A stretch of DNA of 64,000 nucleotides from Sphaerisporangium perillae (lineage in GTDB: Bacteria > Actinomycetota > Actinomycetes > Streptosporangiales > Streptosporangiaceae), in assembly GCF_023276435.1 (NCBI RefSeq), contig NZ_JALLPO010000018.1:1-64000 (forward strand). The letters run 5' to 3'. The position numbers and the translations under genes were made by a program. Shown here one piece after another: positions 17,904 to 27,014 of this stretch. Each line of letters opens with the position of its first letter. The first letter of the stretch is position 1. Under the pieces are notes generated by a model, which had not been told where the DNA came from, ran no database searches, and was given only the letters and a program-made list of their open reading frames with translations.

Positions 17904-19658
17904 TCAGCCGAGGGGGTAGACCGGGGGATCGGCGCCGCTCTTGACGAGGGTGGTCCACTGGCTCTTCTGGGGGTTCCAGGCCAGGATCTCGCCGTCGGCC
18001 GTGCCGGCCAGGACGAGACTCGGGTCGGGGCCGGCGGTGACGGTCTCGATGCCGGCCACGGCCTTCAGCGCGTCGACCCGCACGCCCTGCGTGACCGACC
18101 AGGCGCTCAGGTCGCGATCTGCCTTGGTCTTCATCAGGACGAGAAGCGTGCTCGCGTCCTGCCACGCGATGTCGGTGATCTCCTGGCCGTCGTTCGCCGG
18201 GACCAGCGTGCGCAGGTTCTGGATGCGCCAATCGCTCCTGTTGATCGAGCCGACGAGCACGCGCTGGCCGTGCCCGTCGTCGGAGATGACGGCCACCCGG
18301 GCACCGTCCCGCGCCACGCGGAACGCCTTGACGTCGGTGGACTCCAGGCCGGGCGCGCTGACCGGCACCTGCCGGGTGGCGTCGTGCGCCCTGAGGACCT
18401 GCGCCTTGCGCGGCCCCTGCTGGGACACCGACCAGACGTCGCCGTAACGGTCCCAGGACGGCGGGGTGAGCTTGGCGCCGTCGATCCAGCGCTGCCACTC
18501 GCTGCCGGGGTTGATGCCGCTGACGTAGACCCCTCCGGCCTTCTCCAGCGCGGCGACCTTGAAGGCCTGGTCGCCGGACACGGCCATGTGGCTGAACTGC
18601 CGCGCCTGGACGGCTCCGACGCCGGCCACAGGCGGGTTGTCGCGCTCCTTGTCGACCGTGCGCACCTTGCCCTGCTGCAGGTAGTAGGCCTGCGGCTGCG
18701 AGAGCACGTCCGGGTCGAACCGGTCGTAGTCCCGCGGATCGATGATGAAGGGCCCGCCGGGGAACTGCTCGCCGTTGACCCGCACCTCGATGCGCCGCGA
18801 CTCGGTGAGCGGCTTCAGCGTCCACGACAGCTGGGCGGACAGCGCCTCTCTGTTGCCCTGGGTCAGGACGGAGTCGACGACGCCGTAGGTGAAGTCGACC
18901 ACGACGGTGTCGTTCTCCACCTGGACGTTGTTGACGTCGACGTTCGGCCCGAAGGCGGACTCGACGGCGCCCCTGAGCGGCGTCGTCGGGCCGACGAGCA
19001 GCCGGTGGACCAGGGACTTGGCCAGCCCCTCACTGGGGTTGATCGGCACGCGCACCTGGTCGGTCACCAGGCCCGCCCTCTGGTAGGCCACGAAGTACAA
19101 GTCGAAGGACCGGTAGGCGCGCTTGAAGTCGTCCTCCGACAGCAGCAGCCCCGAGGGGGCCGACGAGATGCGCCACTCGCCGCTCACCTTCACGAGCGTG
19201 AATCCCTTGTTCATATCGCTGCCCGCCTGGGCGTCGCTCGGCACGTAGTGGCCGTCTCCGTCGAGGGTGCCGAGGACGGTGCCCTTCAGGGCCACGTGGG
19301 CCTGCTGGATGTCGACTCTGGGGGTGTCGGTGCCGGCGATCCCCTCGTAGACGGTCACCGCGTCGAAGGGGCTCCAGGTGCGCTGCGCCTCACCCGTGAG
19401 GTATTGCCGGGCCACCGTGCGCAGGGGGTCGTCGAAGCTCGCCGCCGCGGCGAGGAACCCGGTGACGATCTCCAGGGGCGAGCCCTGCGGCTTCGGCGGG
19501 GAGGCGAGGATCCGCACGTAGGGCTGGCTGAGCGCGTCGCCCCCTCTGCCACCGCGTGCGGAGAAGACGTTCCCTCCCGTCGGAACGGTGGAGCACGCGG
19601 CCGAGACCAGGGCCGCGAGGACCACGGCGAGCCCGCGGTAGGCGCCCTTAGTCGCCAT
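17904..19658 (-). CDS. lpqB: Lipoprotein LpqB
   Basis: 584 residues. The signal peptide ends in the lipobox LVSAAC, giving lipidation at about Cys22. A GerMN domain (about 200-320) is followed by a beta-propeller-like C-terminal half with repeats such as VAGVGAVQARQFSHMAVS and ITDIAWQDASTLLVL. LpqB interacts with the sensor MtrB outside the membrane and modulates MtrA phosphorylation in mycobacteria. The start overlaps the end of mtrB by 11 bases and has a GGAGG ribosome binding site, so mtrA-mtrB-lpqB is one operon. Confidence 0.94.
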   Translation of the reverse strand: MATKGAYRGLAVVLAALVSAACSTVPTGGNVFSARGGRGGDALSQPYVRILASPPKPQGSPLEIVTGFLAAAASFDDPLRTVARQYLTGEAQRTWSPFDAVTVYEGIAGTDTPRVDIQQAHVALKGTVLGTLDGDGHYVPSDAQAGSDMNKGFTLVKVSGEWRISSAPSGLLLSEDDFKRAYRSFDLYFVAYQRAGLVTDQVRVPINPSEGLAKSLVHRLLVGPTTPLRGAVESAFGPNVDVNNVQVENDTVVVDFTYGVVDSVLTQGNREALSAQLSWTLKPLTESRRIEVRVNGEQFPGGPFIIDPRDYDRFDPDVLSQPQAYYLQQGKVRTVDKERDNPPVAGVGAVQARQFSHMAVSGDQAFKVAALEKAGGVYVSGINPGSEWQRWIDGAKLTPPSWDRYGDVWSVSQQGPRKAQVLRAHDATRQVPVSAPGLESTDVKAFRVARDGARVAVISDDGHGQRVLVGSINRSDWRIQNLRTLVPANDGQEITDIAWQDASTLLVLMKTKADRDLSAWSVTQGVRVDALKAVAGIETVTAGPDPSLVLAGTADGEILAWNPQKSQWTTLVKSGADPPVYPLG

Positions 19659-21426
19659 CGAAGCCTCCTTCGATGGCCGGGGAGAGAACGGGGGTGGCCT
19701 GCCCTCGCCACGTGCGCCGCATCTCGATCTCCGGCGGCACCAGCGGCAGCGGTGATCCGCGCAGGTCGGACCCGGCCTGCCGGGGCAGCGACAGGCGGAA
19801 CTGCGACCCCTCGCCGGGGATGCCCCAGGCCTGGAGCCATCCGCCGTGGAGGATGGCGTCCTCGCGGGAGATCGCGAGGCCGAGGCCCGTGCCGCCGATG
19901 GTGCGCGCCCTGGACGGGTCGGCGCGCCAGAACCTGTCGAAGACCATGTTCTCTTCGCCCGGCTTGAGCCCCACGCCGTGGTCGCGTACCGCCACCGCCA
20001 CCGCGTCGCGATCGGCGCCGAGCGTGACCACGATGTCGCGCCCCTCGCCGTGCTCGATGGCGTTGAACAGCAGGTTGCGCAGGATGCGCTCGACCCTGCG
20101 GCTGTCGACCTCGGCCATGCACGGCTCGTTGGGCAGCCGCAGGTCCAGGCGGGTGGCCTTGCGCTCGGCGAGCGGCTGGGAGTCGCCGACCGCCCTCAGC
20201 ACCACGTCGCGCATGTCGACCGAGTCGACGTCGAGCGTCGCCGCGCCCGCGTCGTAGCGGCTGATCTCCAGCAGGTCGGCCAGCATCGACTCGAAGCGCT
20301 CGAGCTGGTTCTGCATGAGCTCGGCCGAGCGCGCCGCCGCGGGGTCGAAGTCCTCGCGGCTCTCGTACAGCAGGTCGGCCGCCATGCGCACGGTGGTCAG
20401 CGGGGTGCGCAACTCGTGGGAGACGTCGGAGACGAACTGCCGCTGGACCTGGGAGAGCTCCTCCAGCTGGTGGATCTTCAGCGCCAGGTTCGAGGCCATC
20501 TCGTTGAAGGAGGCGGCGAGGCGGGCGAGGTCGTCCTCACCACGCACCCTCAGCCGCTCCTCCAGCCGGCCTGCGGCCAGGCGCTCGGCCGCCTGGCGGG
20601 TGAGCCGGACGGGGATGACGACCTGCCGGGTGACCAGGGAGGCGACGGCCGCGAGCAGGAGCACGAGGGCCACGCTCACCAGGATCAGCCACTGCTGGAC
20701 CTGGGAGAGGGTGTCCACGTCGTCGTTGAGCGGGAAGAAGTGGTAGACCTCGTACTCCCCGTAGACATTCGGCACCATGGCGCCGATGGCCAGGGCGGGC
20801 GTCGGGGTGTCCTGGCCCTGGTAGTACATCGAGGTGTACTGCGCCTGGGGCTCGTTCTTCGCCTGCCGCACCGCGACGCGCAGCTTCTGCGGGACGCTGC
20901 GCTGGTCGATGTTCCCGGTGCCGCGGCCCTCCCCGACGAGGTAGTCGCTGAGGATGACGACGCTGTAGCGCGCGTCGGCGCGGCGGGCGAGCGCGTCCGC
21001 CGCCTGGTCGACCGCTTTCTTCATGGATGTGTCGGACTCGTCGCTCTGCGCCGAGGTGGACTGCTTGGCGGTGGCGACCGCCGGCCGGTCGAGGTAACCC
21101 GCGACCGTCGTGACGTTCGCCTGGGCCTCCGCGATCGCCGTCTGCTTGCGGCCGTCCAGCACCGCCGTCTTGATCATCTGCAGCAGGAAGACGCCGAGCA
21201 CCACGACCACGATCATGGAGATGACCAGCGTGCTGGTGACCACCCTGAGCTGCAGCGAGCGACGCCAGACGCGGCGTACCCGCCCGGCGGCGCGCCGGGC
21301 CCGCCGGCGGGCGCCTCGCACGATCTGGCGAGGGGTGCGCCGGACCTTCTTCTTCGGCTTGGGCCTGCCCGCGGTGCGGCCGGTGCCGGAGGAGGTCGGG
21401 GAGGCCATCGGATGTCCGGAGGTCAC
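19648..21426 (-). CDS. mtrB: Sensor histidine kinase MtrB
   Basis: 592 residues. A basic Pro/Arg-rich N-terminus leads to TM1 (about 65-90), an extracellular sensor domain of about 150 residues, TM2 (LILVSVALVLLLAAVASLV), and a HAMP domain. The phospho-acceptor His is in FVSDVSHELRTPLTTVRMA. ATP-binding boxes are RNLLFNAIEHGEG, VAVRDHGVGL and RTIGGTGLGLAISRED. It phosphorylates MtrA and controls cell division and wall genes. The GTG start at 21426 is kept for its closeness to the mtrA stop; ATG at 21408 is an alternative, and neither has a good ribosome binding site. Confidence 0.95.
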   Translation of the reverse strand: MTSGHPMASPTSSGTGRTAGRPKPKKKVRRTPRQIVRGARRRARRAAGRVRRVWRRSLQLRVVTSTLVISMIVVVVLGVFLLQMIKTAVLDGRKQTAIAEAQANVTTVAGYLDRPAVATAKQSTSAQSDESDTSMKKAVDQAADALARRADARYSVVILSDYLVGEGRGTGNIDQRSVPQKLRVAVRQAKNEPQAQYTSMYYQGQDTPTPALAIGAMVPNVYGEYEVYHFFPLNDDVDTLSQVQQWLILVSVALVLLLAAVASLVTRQVVIPVRLTRQAAERLAAGRLEERLRVRGEDDLARLAASFNEMASNLALKIHQLEELSQVQRQFVSDVSHELRTPLTTVRMAADLLYESREDFDPAAARSAELMQNQLERFESMLADLLEISRYDAGAATLDVDSVDMRDVVLRAVGDSQPLAERKATRLDLRLPNEPCMAEVDSRRVERILRNLLFNAIEHGEGRDIVVTLGADRDAVAVAVRDHGVGLKPGEENMVFDRFWRADPSRARTIGGTGLGLAISREDAILHGGWLQAWGIPGEGSQFRLSLPRQAGSDLRGSPLPLVPPEIEMRRTWRGQATPVLSPAIEGGFDGD

Positions 21427-21445
21427 GGCGAGGCGGCGGCGCCGA

Positions 21446-22123
21446 CTACGCCGGGCCGGCCTTGTATCCGACGCCGCGGACGGTCACCACGATCTCGGGG
21501 TGCTCGGGATCCTTCTCGATCTTGGCGCGGAGCCGCTGCACGTGCACGTTGACGAGCCGCGTGTCGGCCGCGTGACGGTAACCCCAGACCTGCTCGAGCA
21601 GCACCTCGCGGGTGAACACCTGGCGCGGCTTGCGGGCGAGCGCGACCAGCAGGTCGAACTCCAGCGGGGTGAGGTTGACGGTCTCCTCTTCACGCTTGAC
21701 CGAGTGGCCGGCGACGTCGATGGTGATGTCGCCGATCTGCAGCACCTCGGGCGTCGGCTCGTCCGTGCGGCGCAGCCTCGCCCGGACGCGGGCGACGAGC
21801 TCCTTGGGCTTGAACGGCTTGACGATGTAGTCGTCCGCCCCGGACTCGAGGCCGAGCACCACGTCGATCGTGTCGCTCTTGGCGGTCAGCATGACGATCG
21901 GCACGCCGGACTCCGCGCGGATGCGCCGGCACACGTCGATGCCGTCGGCCCCGGGAAGCATCAGGTCGAGAAGGACCAGATCCGGGCGGGTGTCACGGAA
22001 CGCGTCGAGAGCCTTGTCTCCGTCGGATACGAACGACGGCTCGAAGCCCTCGCCCCGAAGGACAATGCCGAGCATCTCGGCGAGAGCGGCGTCGTCGTCG
22101 ACGACCAGCACGCGTCCTTTCAT
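21446..22123 (-). CDS. mtrA: Response regulator MtrA
   Basis: 225 residues of the OmpR/PhoB family. The receiver holds Asp53 in LVLLDLMLPGADG; the switch residues are MLTAKSD and YIVKPFKP. The C-terminal winged helix reads LTPLEFDLLVALARKPRQVF through TRLVNVHVQRLRAKIE. It is strongly conserved and usually essential in mycobacteria, and in Streptomyces it represses development and antibiotic genes. First gene of mtrA-mtrB-lpqB; the ATG has GAGGGG upstream. Confidence 0.97.
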   Translation of the reverse strand: MKGRVLVVDDDAALAEMLGIVLRGEGFEPSFVSDGDKALDAFRDTRPDLVLLDLMLPGADGIDVCRRIRAESGVPIVMLTAKSDTIDVVLGLESGADDYIVKPFKPKELVARVRARLRRTDEPTPEVLQIGDITIDVAGHSVKREEETVNLTPLEFDLLVALARKPRQVFTREVLLEQVWGYRHAADTRLVNVHVQRLRAKIEKDPEHPEIVVTVRGVGYKAGPA

Positions 22124-22428
22124 GGCCCCTCATTCGTTCTGCACAGTTTGGGAGGTTGAGGCGAAAGCCGTACGACCGACCGAAGGCTACCCGTGAGTCC
22201 CCCCCGGGTGATAAACGACCGAACAATAGCTCCACCGAGAGCCGAATTTTAGGCGCACGTTACGGAACCCGCCAATGATCTGGCTCGATGGGCTTGTGGC
22301 GTGGCGTGGCGCGGATCCCGTACGGCTCCTCCACAAGTTTGCGTCAAGCGGGATAGATCAGGCCATCCGGGTGCTTGATCACTTGCCTGGACACCACGGG
22401 AAGGCGCTCGACATGCCAGGATTGGGAT
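22124..22428. other. Divergent promoter gap between mtrA and a membrane protein
   Basis: 305 bases that must hold the mtrA promoter and that of the gene at 22429. One gttacg/cgtaac half-site near 22257 recalls MtrA recognition half-sites, but a second half at the expected spacing was not found. No gene, hairpin or repeat was recognised. Confidence 0.4.
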
Positions 22429-23967
22429 ATGTCAGACGGTCACGGCTCCGCGTCCAGCACGCCCCCGGGTTGGGCGGAGAACCAGCCTCCGCCATACACC
22501 ACATCGGGGCAGGCGCCGTGGACCTCTCCCAGCGACGCCGACCCTCCGGCCGATCGGCCCCCTTCCGATCAGGTCCCCCCTGGGCAGGCCCCTTCGAGTC
22601 CCTCCCCCGGACAGGCTCCCCCCGGCGGCCCTTCTCCGGGTCAGGGTCCCTCCTACGGATACCCGCCGCCGGGCCAGGCTCCGGGCCACGGTCATCCGCC
22701 CGGGCATGCTCCCGGTCAGGGACCCGGTCAGGGACCCGCTCCCTACGGGCACGCCCCTCCCGACGGCCAGGTCCCGCCGCACGGCGGGCCGCCACAGGGC
22801 GGGCCGCAGTACCCGCAGCAGCCGTACGGCCCGCCCTCCTACGGGCAGCAGCCGTACGGCCAGAACCCGTATGGCGCGCCCGGGTACGGCCGCCCGTACG
22901 GCTTCCAGCCGCCGCCCCAGGCGCTGCGCCCCGGGATCATCCCGCTCCGCCCCCTCGGCCTCGGTGACATCCTCGACGGCACCATCAAGCTGATCCGGTC
23001 CAACCCCAAGGCCACGCTCGGACTGTCGGCGATCGCCGCCGCGATCGGCACGCTGCCCCTGGCGATCGGGCAGGCGGTGTACTACCGCTCGATCGGCGGC
23101 ATCATGGCCGACCCCACGGCCGTCCAGACCGGCGCGGACGTGCCGATGGACGGGCTCATCGCCCAGCTCGGCGGTGCGCTCCTGTCGGTGGTCATGCAGT
23201 TCTTCCTGGTCACCGTGCTCACCGGCATGCTGACCCGGGTGCTCGGCCGGGCGGTCTTCGGCGGCAGGATCACCATCGGCGAGGCCTGGCGGCTCACCCG
23301 GTCGCGCCTGCCCGCGCTGTTCGGCCTGGCCCTGCTCACCGGCCTGATCGCGCTGGTGCCGCTGGCCGTGGCCGTCGGGCTGATCGTCGCCCTCATCGCG
23401 GCGAACGCCGGCGGGGGCGTCATCGTGGCCGCCATCCTGATCCTCGCCCTCGCCTACATCGCGTACGCCCTGTTCATCACCACCCGCTTCGCCCTGGCGG
23501 CGGCGGCGGTCGTTCTGGAGCGGCGCGGGGTCGTCGAGGCGCTGCGCAGGTCCTGGCAGCTCGTCACCGGCGACTTCTGGCGCGTGTTCGGCATCCTGAT
23601 CCTGACCCAGGTGCTGGCCTCCATCCTGGGCGGCATCCTGTCGGTGCCCGTCACCTTCGTGAGCCTCATCGTGTCGTTCGGCGGCCAGGGCAGTGTCGCC
23701 GCCACGGTGATCACCGCCATTCTGTTCACGATCGGCGGCATCCTCAGCTCGATGATCACCTATCCCATCCAGGCCGGCGTCAACGGCCTGCTGTACACCG
23801 ACCGGCGGATGCGGGCCGAGGCGTTCGACCTGGTGCTGCAGACCGCCGCGATCGACCAGCAGCGCCTGGGCTGGGTGCCGACCACCGCCGACGACCTGTG
23901 GCATCCCTCCCACGCCGCCGGCGCGGCGGGCACCGGTGCCACCGGCTCCCCCGCGGCGGCGCCGTGA
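22429..23967 (+). CDS. Polytopic membrane protein with Pro/Gly-rich N-terminus
   Basis: 512 residues. Residues 1-160 are a cytoplasmic low-complexity region rich in Pro, Gln, Gly and Tyr with PPGQAP and YGQQPYGQ repeats. The rest holds about six membrane segments and resembles the glycerophosphodiester phosphodiesterase membrane-domain family: LRPLGLGDILDGTIKLIRSN before the first helix and VVEALRRSWQLVTGDFWRVF between later ones. There is no catalytic domain. The ATG has AGGA upstream. Its stop overlaps the start of the DUF4129 gene, so it heads the MoxR-DUF58 operon. Confidence 0.75.
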   Translation: MSDGHGSASSTPPGWAENQPPPYTTSGQAPWTSPSDADPPADRPPSDQVPPGQAPSSPSPGQAPPGGPSPGQGPSYGYPPPGQAPGHGHPPGHAPGQGPGQGPAPYGHAPPDGQVPPHGGPPQGGPQYPQQPYGPPSYGQQPYGQNPYGAPGYGRPYGFQPPPQALRPGIIPLRPLGLGDILDGTIKLIRSNPKATLGLSAIAAAIGTLPLAIGQAVYYRSIGGIMADPTAVQTGADVPMDGLIAQLGGALLSVVMQFFLVTVLTGMLTRVLGRAVFGGRITIGEAWRLTRSRLPALFGLALLTGLIALVPLAVAVGLIVALIAANAGGGVIVAAILILALAYIAYALFITTRFALAAAAVVLERRGVVEALRRSWQLVTGDFWRVFGILILTQVLASILGGILSVPVTFVSLIVSFGGQGSVAATVITAILFTIGGILSSMITYPIQAGVNGLLYTDRRMRAEAFDLVLQTAAIDQQRLGWVPTTADDLWHPSHAAGAAGTGATGSPAAAP

Positions 23968-24620
23968 CCATCGCCGCCGCGCTCGGCGCCCTGGCCCTGG
24001 ACGACATCGGGCGGGACGAGGCGCGCCGCAGGGCCGTCGAGGAGCTCATCAAGCCTGAATACCAGCAGGAGTCGCTGTTCGAGCGGGTGCTGAGGATGGT
24101 CCAGGAGTTCCTCGACAGCCTGCTGGACAGTGCGCCCGGAGGCGTGCCCGGAGGCGTCGTGGCGCTGTTGATCGTCCTGCTCATCGTCGCCGCCCTGATC
24201 GCCCTGATCGCCTGGCAGGCGCGCAAGGCCACGCGCGGCCGGCGGGCCGCCGCCGAAGGCCTCTTCGGGCCGAGAGAACGTACGGCGGCCGAGCACCGGG
24301 CCGAGTCCGAACGCCTCGCCGGCGAGTCCCGCTGGGCGGAGGCCATCCAGGAGCGGCTCCGGGCGATCGCGCGAGACCTGGAACACCGGGCCATCGTGGC
24401 GCCGCAGCCGGGACGCACGGCCGACGAGCTGGCCGAGGCGGCCGGCCGGGAGCTTCCGGAGTTCGGGCCGAGGCTGGCCGCCGCCGCCCGGCTGTTCGAC
24501 GACGTCACCTACGGCCAGGCGCAGGGCACCGCGGAGGGCTACCGGGCCCTGTCCGAGCTCGACGACGGCCTGCGGGCCGTCCGCCCGGCGGCCGCCTCCG
24601 CCACGGTGGGTGACCGATGA
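23964..24620 (+). CDS. DUF4129 domain membrane protein
   Basis: 218 residues from a GTG that overlaps the preceding stop (GTGA). One transmembrane helix (about 66-92, VALLIVLLIVAALIALIAW) separates a short outer N-terminus from a cytoplasmic C-terminal DUF4129 domain with SRWAEAIQERLRAIARDLE and GRTADELAEAAG. DUF4129 domains accompany transglutaminase/MoxR/DUF58 systems; the biochemical role is unknown. The coupled overlaps indicate the gene products are made together. Confidence 0.82.
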   Translation: MTIAAALGALALDDIGRDEARRRAVEELIKPEYQQESLFERVLRMVQEFLDSLLDSAPGGVPGGVVALLIVLLIVAALIALIAWQARKATRGRRAAAEGLFGPRERTAAEHRAESERLAGESRWAEAIQERLRAIARDLEHRAIVAPQPGRTADELAEAAGRELPEFGPRLAAAARLFDDVTYGQAQGTAEGYRALSELDDGLRAVRPAAASATVGDR

Positions 24621-24712
24621 CCCGCACCGCACCCGGGCGCGCCGCGTCCGAGCCCGCACCCGAACGGCTTACGTCCGAACGGCCCGTGTCCGGCACGGAG
24701 GGGCGCCGATGA
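24617..24712 (+). CDS. Possible 31-residue translational-coupling ORF
   Basis: ATG overlaps the DUF4129 stop as ATGA, and its own TGA overlaps the ATG of the DUF4350 gene, again as ATGA. The predicted peptide starts MTRTAPGRAASEPAPERL, is basic, and has no recognisable domain. It may only carry ribosomes across the 90-base gap between the two genes. The downstream gene has its own strong GGAGGGG site, which lies inside this ORF. Confidence 0.3.
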   Translation: MTRTAPGRAASEPAPERLTSERPVSGTEGRR

Positions 24713-25893
24713 CCCTCACCGCGCCCCCGCCGGCGGCGACCTCGGCTCCCGCGCCCTCCATGTCCGCCTCCCCGACCGCGCGGAGCATGTGGCGCGGCAG
24801 CCGGGGCGTCATCCTGCTCGGCCTGATCGTCGTCCTGGTGGCCGCGCTCACCGCCCTGCTCACCGGCACCTCCACCGAGGGCAGGCGGCTCGACCCCGCC
24901 GACGCGACGCTGACCGGCGGCAAGGCGCTCGCGCAGATCCTGCAACGGCGCGGCGTGCGGGTCGAGCGGGTCTCCACCGTGGAGGACGTCGTGCGGCTGG
25001 ACGGGCCCGGCAGCCTGCTCCTGGTGTCGGACACCTCGTTCCTCGACCCCGTCGACTTCACGCGGCTCTCCCGCACGCAGGCGCACCGGCTGATCGTCGG
25101 CGCGGTCCCCGGCCTGGAGGTGCTGGCGCCCGGCGTCGCGCCCGCCGGCGCCGCGGCGCCGCGTTCCCGCGAGCCCCGGTGCGACCTTCCCGCCGCCGTC
25201 CGCGCCGGCAGCGCCTACCTGGGCGGCACGGCCTTCACCGGGCCCCGGGGGTCCATCGGCTGCTACCCCGGCTCAGAGGGGCCGAGCCTGGTGGTCTCAC
25301 CCGGCGCGCGCACGGTCACCGTGGTGGGCGACGGCGCGTTCATGACCAACCAGCGGCTCGCCGAGGACGGCAACGCCGCGCTGGCGATCAACCTCGCGGG
25401 CGTCCGGCCCGTACTGATCTGGCTGGTCCCGCCCGACCTGCCGCAGGTGACCCCCGGGTCGGGGCGGGCGAGCGCCGGTGACCTGATCCCGGCCGGCATA
25501 CCCTGGGCGGTGCTCCAGCTCGGCATCGCGGTGCTGGTGGTGGCGTTCTGGCGAGGCCGCCGTCTCGGCCCCGTGGTCGTGGAGCGGCTGCCGGTGGTCG
25601 TACGCGCGGCGGAGACCGTCGAAGGGCGCGGCCGCCTCTACCGCGCCCGCCGGGCCCGCGACCGCGCGTCCGCCACGCTGCGGGCGGCGTGCGTCTCCCG
25701 GCTCACCCCGAGGCTCGGGCTGTCCGGTGACGCGACACCCAACGAGATCATCGCCGCGACCGCCCTCCGGACCGGGCAAGATGCGGTTTGGGTGCGTTCA
25801 GTGATGTACGGCCCGATACCGGCCGACGACGCGGGGCTGATCGCCCTGGCGGGCCACCTGGACACCTTGGAAAGGCAGGTACGAGAGCCGTGA
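24709..25893 (+). CDS. DUF4350 domain membrane protein
   Basis: 394 residues. The start ATG has GGAGGGG nine bases upstream and overlaps the 31-codon ORF; an in-frame GTG at 24610 is less likely. TM1 is VILLGLIVVLVAALTALLTG (about residues 37-57). The extracytoplasmic DUF4350 domain follows, with GGKALAQILQRRGVRVERV and SLLLVSDTSFLD. TM2 is near residue 265 (GIPWAVLQLGIAVLVVAF), and a cytoplasmic tail holds ERLPVVVRAAETVEGRGRLY. It corresponds by context to Rv3691. DUF4350 folds like a glutamine-amidotransferase/ABC-auxiliary domain, but no enzymatic residues can be assigned. Confidence 0.85.
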   Translation: MTLTAPPPAATSAPAPSMSASPTARSMWRGSRGVILLGLIVVLVAALTALLTGTSTEGRRLDPADATLTGGKALAQILQRRGVRVERVSTVEDVVRLDGPGSLLLVSDTSFLDPVDFTRLSRTQAHRLIVGAVPGLEVLAPGVAPAGAAAPRSREPRCDLPAAVRAGSAYLGGTAFTGPRGSIGCYPGSEGPSLVVSPGARTVTVVGDGAFMTNQRLAEDGNAALAINLAGVRPVLIWLVPPDLPQVTPGSGRASAGDLIPAGIPWAVLQLGIAVLVVAFWRGRRLGPVVVERLPVVVRAAETVEGRGRLYRARRARDRASATLRAACVSRLTPRLGLSGDATPNEIIAATALRTGQDAVWVRSVMYGPIPADDAGLIALAGHLDTLERQVREP

Positions 25894-27014
25894 CCATACC
25901 TCCGCCCGGAGCCCCCATGAGCGGACCCCCCGGTCACCCCTGGCCCGCGAACCCCCCGGCGGCGCCCTCGGCGCCCCCCGTGCCTTCCGGCCCTCCGACG
26001 TCCACGGCCCCCGTGCCGTACCTCGGAGCCCCGGCGGAAGGTCCCGCGGACGAGCGCGCGCGCAGCGGCGCCGACCAGGCCAGGGACGCGCTGAGCGCGC
26101 TGCGCGCCGAGGTCGCGAAGGCCGTGGTCGGGCAGGACGCCGTGGTGACCGGGCTGGTCATCGCCCTGCTGTGCCGGGGTCACGTGCTGCTGGAGGGCGT
26201 GCCCGGCGTGGCGAAGACGCTTCTGGTGCGCACGCTGTCGGCCACCCTGTCCCTGGACTTCAAGCGGGTGCAGTTCACGCCGGACCTCATGCCGGGCGAC
26301 GTCACCGGCTCGCTGGTGTACGACGCCAAGACGGCGGAGTTCGCCTTCCGCGAGGGGCCGATCTTCACCAACCTGCTCCTGGCCGACGAGATCAACCGCA
26401 CGCCGCCGAAGACCCAGGCGGCGCTGCTGGAGGCCATGGAAGAGCGCCAGGTCAGCGTCGACGGCTCGCCGATGCGGCTGCCCGACCCGTTCGTCGTGGT
26501 CGCCACGCAGAACCCGATCGAGTACGAGGGCACCTACCAGCTTCCCGAGGCGCAGCTCGACCGGTTCCTGCTCAAGCTCACCGTGCCGCTGCCGCCGCGC
26601 GACCAGGAGATCGCGGTGCTGGAACGGCACGCGCTCGGCTTCGACCCGAAGGACCTGTCGCACGTCAAGCAGGTCGCCTCCGCCGCCGACCTCGCCGCGG
26701 GACGGGCCGAGGTCGCCAAGCTCCACGTCGCGCCGGAGGTGCTCGGGTACATCGTGGACCTGGCGCGGGCGACCCGGATGTCACCGTCGCTGCAGCTCGG
26801 CGTGTCCCCGCGTGGCGCGACCGCGCTGCTGGCGGCGGCCCGCGCGTGGGCCTGGCTGTCCGGCCGCTCCTACGTCACCCCCGACGACGTGAAGGCACTG
26901 GCCAAGCCCGCCCTGCGGCACCGCGTCCAGCTCCGTCCCGAGGCCGAACTGGAGGGGGCGACGCCGGACGGACTGCTCGACGGCGTCCTCGCCTCGGTCC
27001 CGGTCCCCCGCTGA
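25890..27014 (+). CDS. MoxR-family AAA+ ATPase
   Basis: 374 residues. The first 45 residues are Pro-rich. Walker A is LLEGVPGVAKTLLVR and Walker B is NLLLADEINRTPPKTQAALLEAMEE. Sensor 1 is VVVATQNPIEYEGTYQLPEAQ, with a sensor 2 region in the C-terminal lid. MoxR proteins act as chaperones that activate or insert metal cofactors in partner proteins, often with vWA-domain partners such as the following DUF58 protein. The GTG start overlaps the DUF4350 stop (GTGA) and its stop overlaps the next ATG (TGATG), so the genes are translationally coupled. Confidence 0.93.
   Translation: MTIPPPGAPMSGPPGHPWPANPPAAPSAPPVPSGPPTSTAPVPYLGAPAEGPADERARSGADQARDALSALRAEVAKAVVGQDAVVTGLVIALLCRGHVLLEGVPGVAKTLLVRTLSATLSLDFKRVQFTPDLMPGDVTGSLVYDAKTAEFAFREGPIFTNLLLADEINRTPPKTQAALLEAMEERQVSVDGSPMRLPDPFVVVATQNPIEYEGTYQLPEAQLDRFLLKLTVPLPPRDQEIAVLERHALGFDPKDLSHVKQVASAADLAAGRAEVAKLHVAPEVLGYIVDLARATRMSPSLQLGVSPRGATALLAAARAWAWLSGRSYVTPDDVKALAKPALRHRVQLRPEAELEGATPDGLLDGVLASVPVPR

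Noticed and set aside
22250-22265. MtrA autoregulatory site upstream of mtrA
   Set aside because: Only one gttac-like half-site was found, without a partner at the expected distance.
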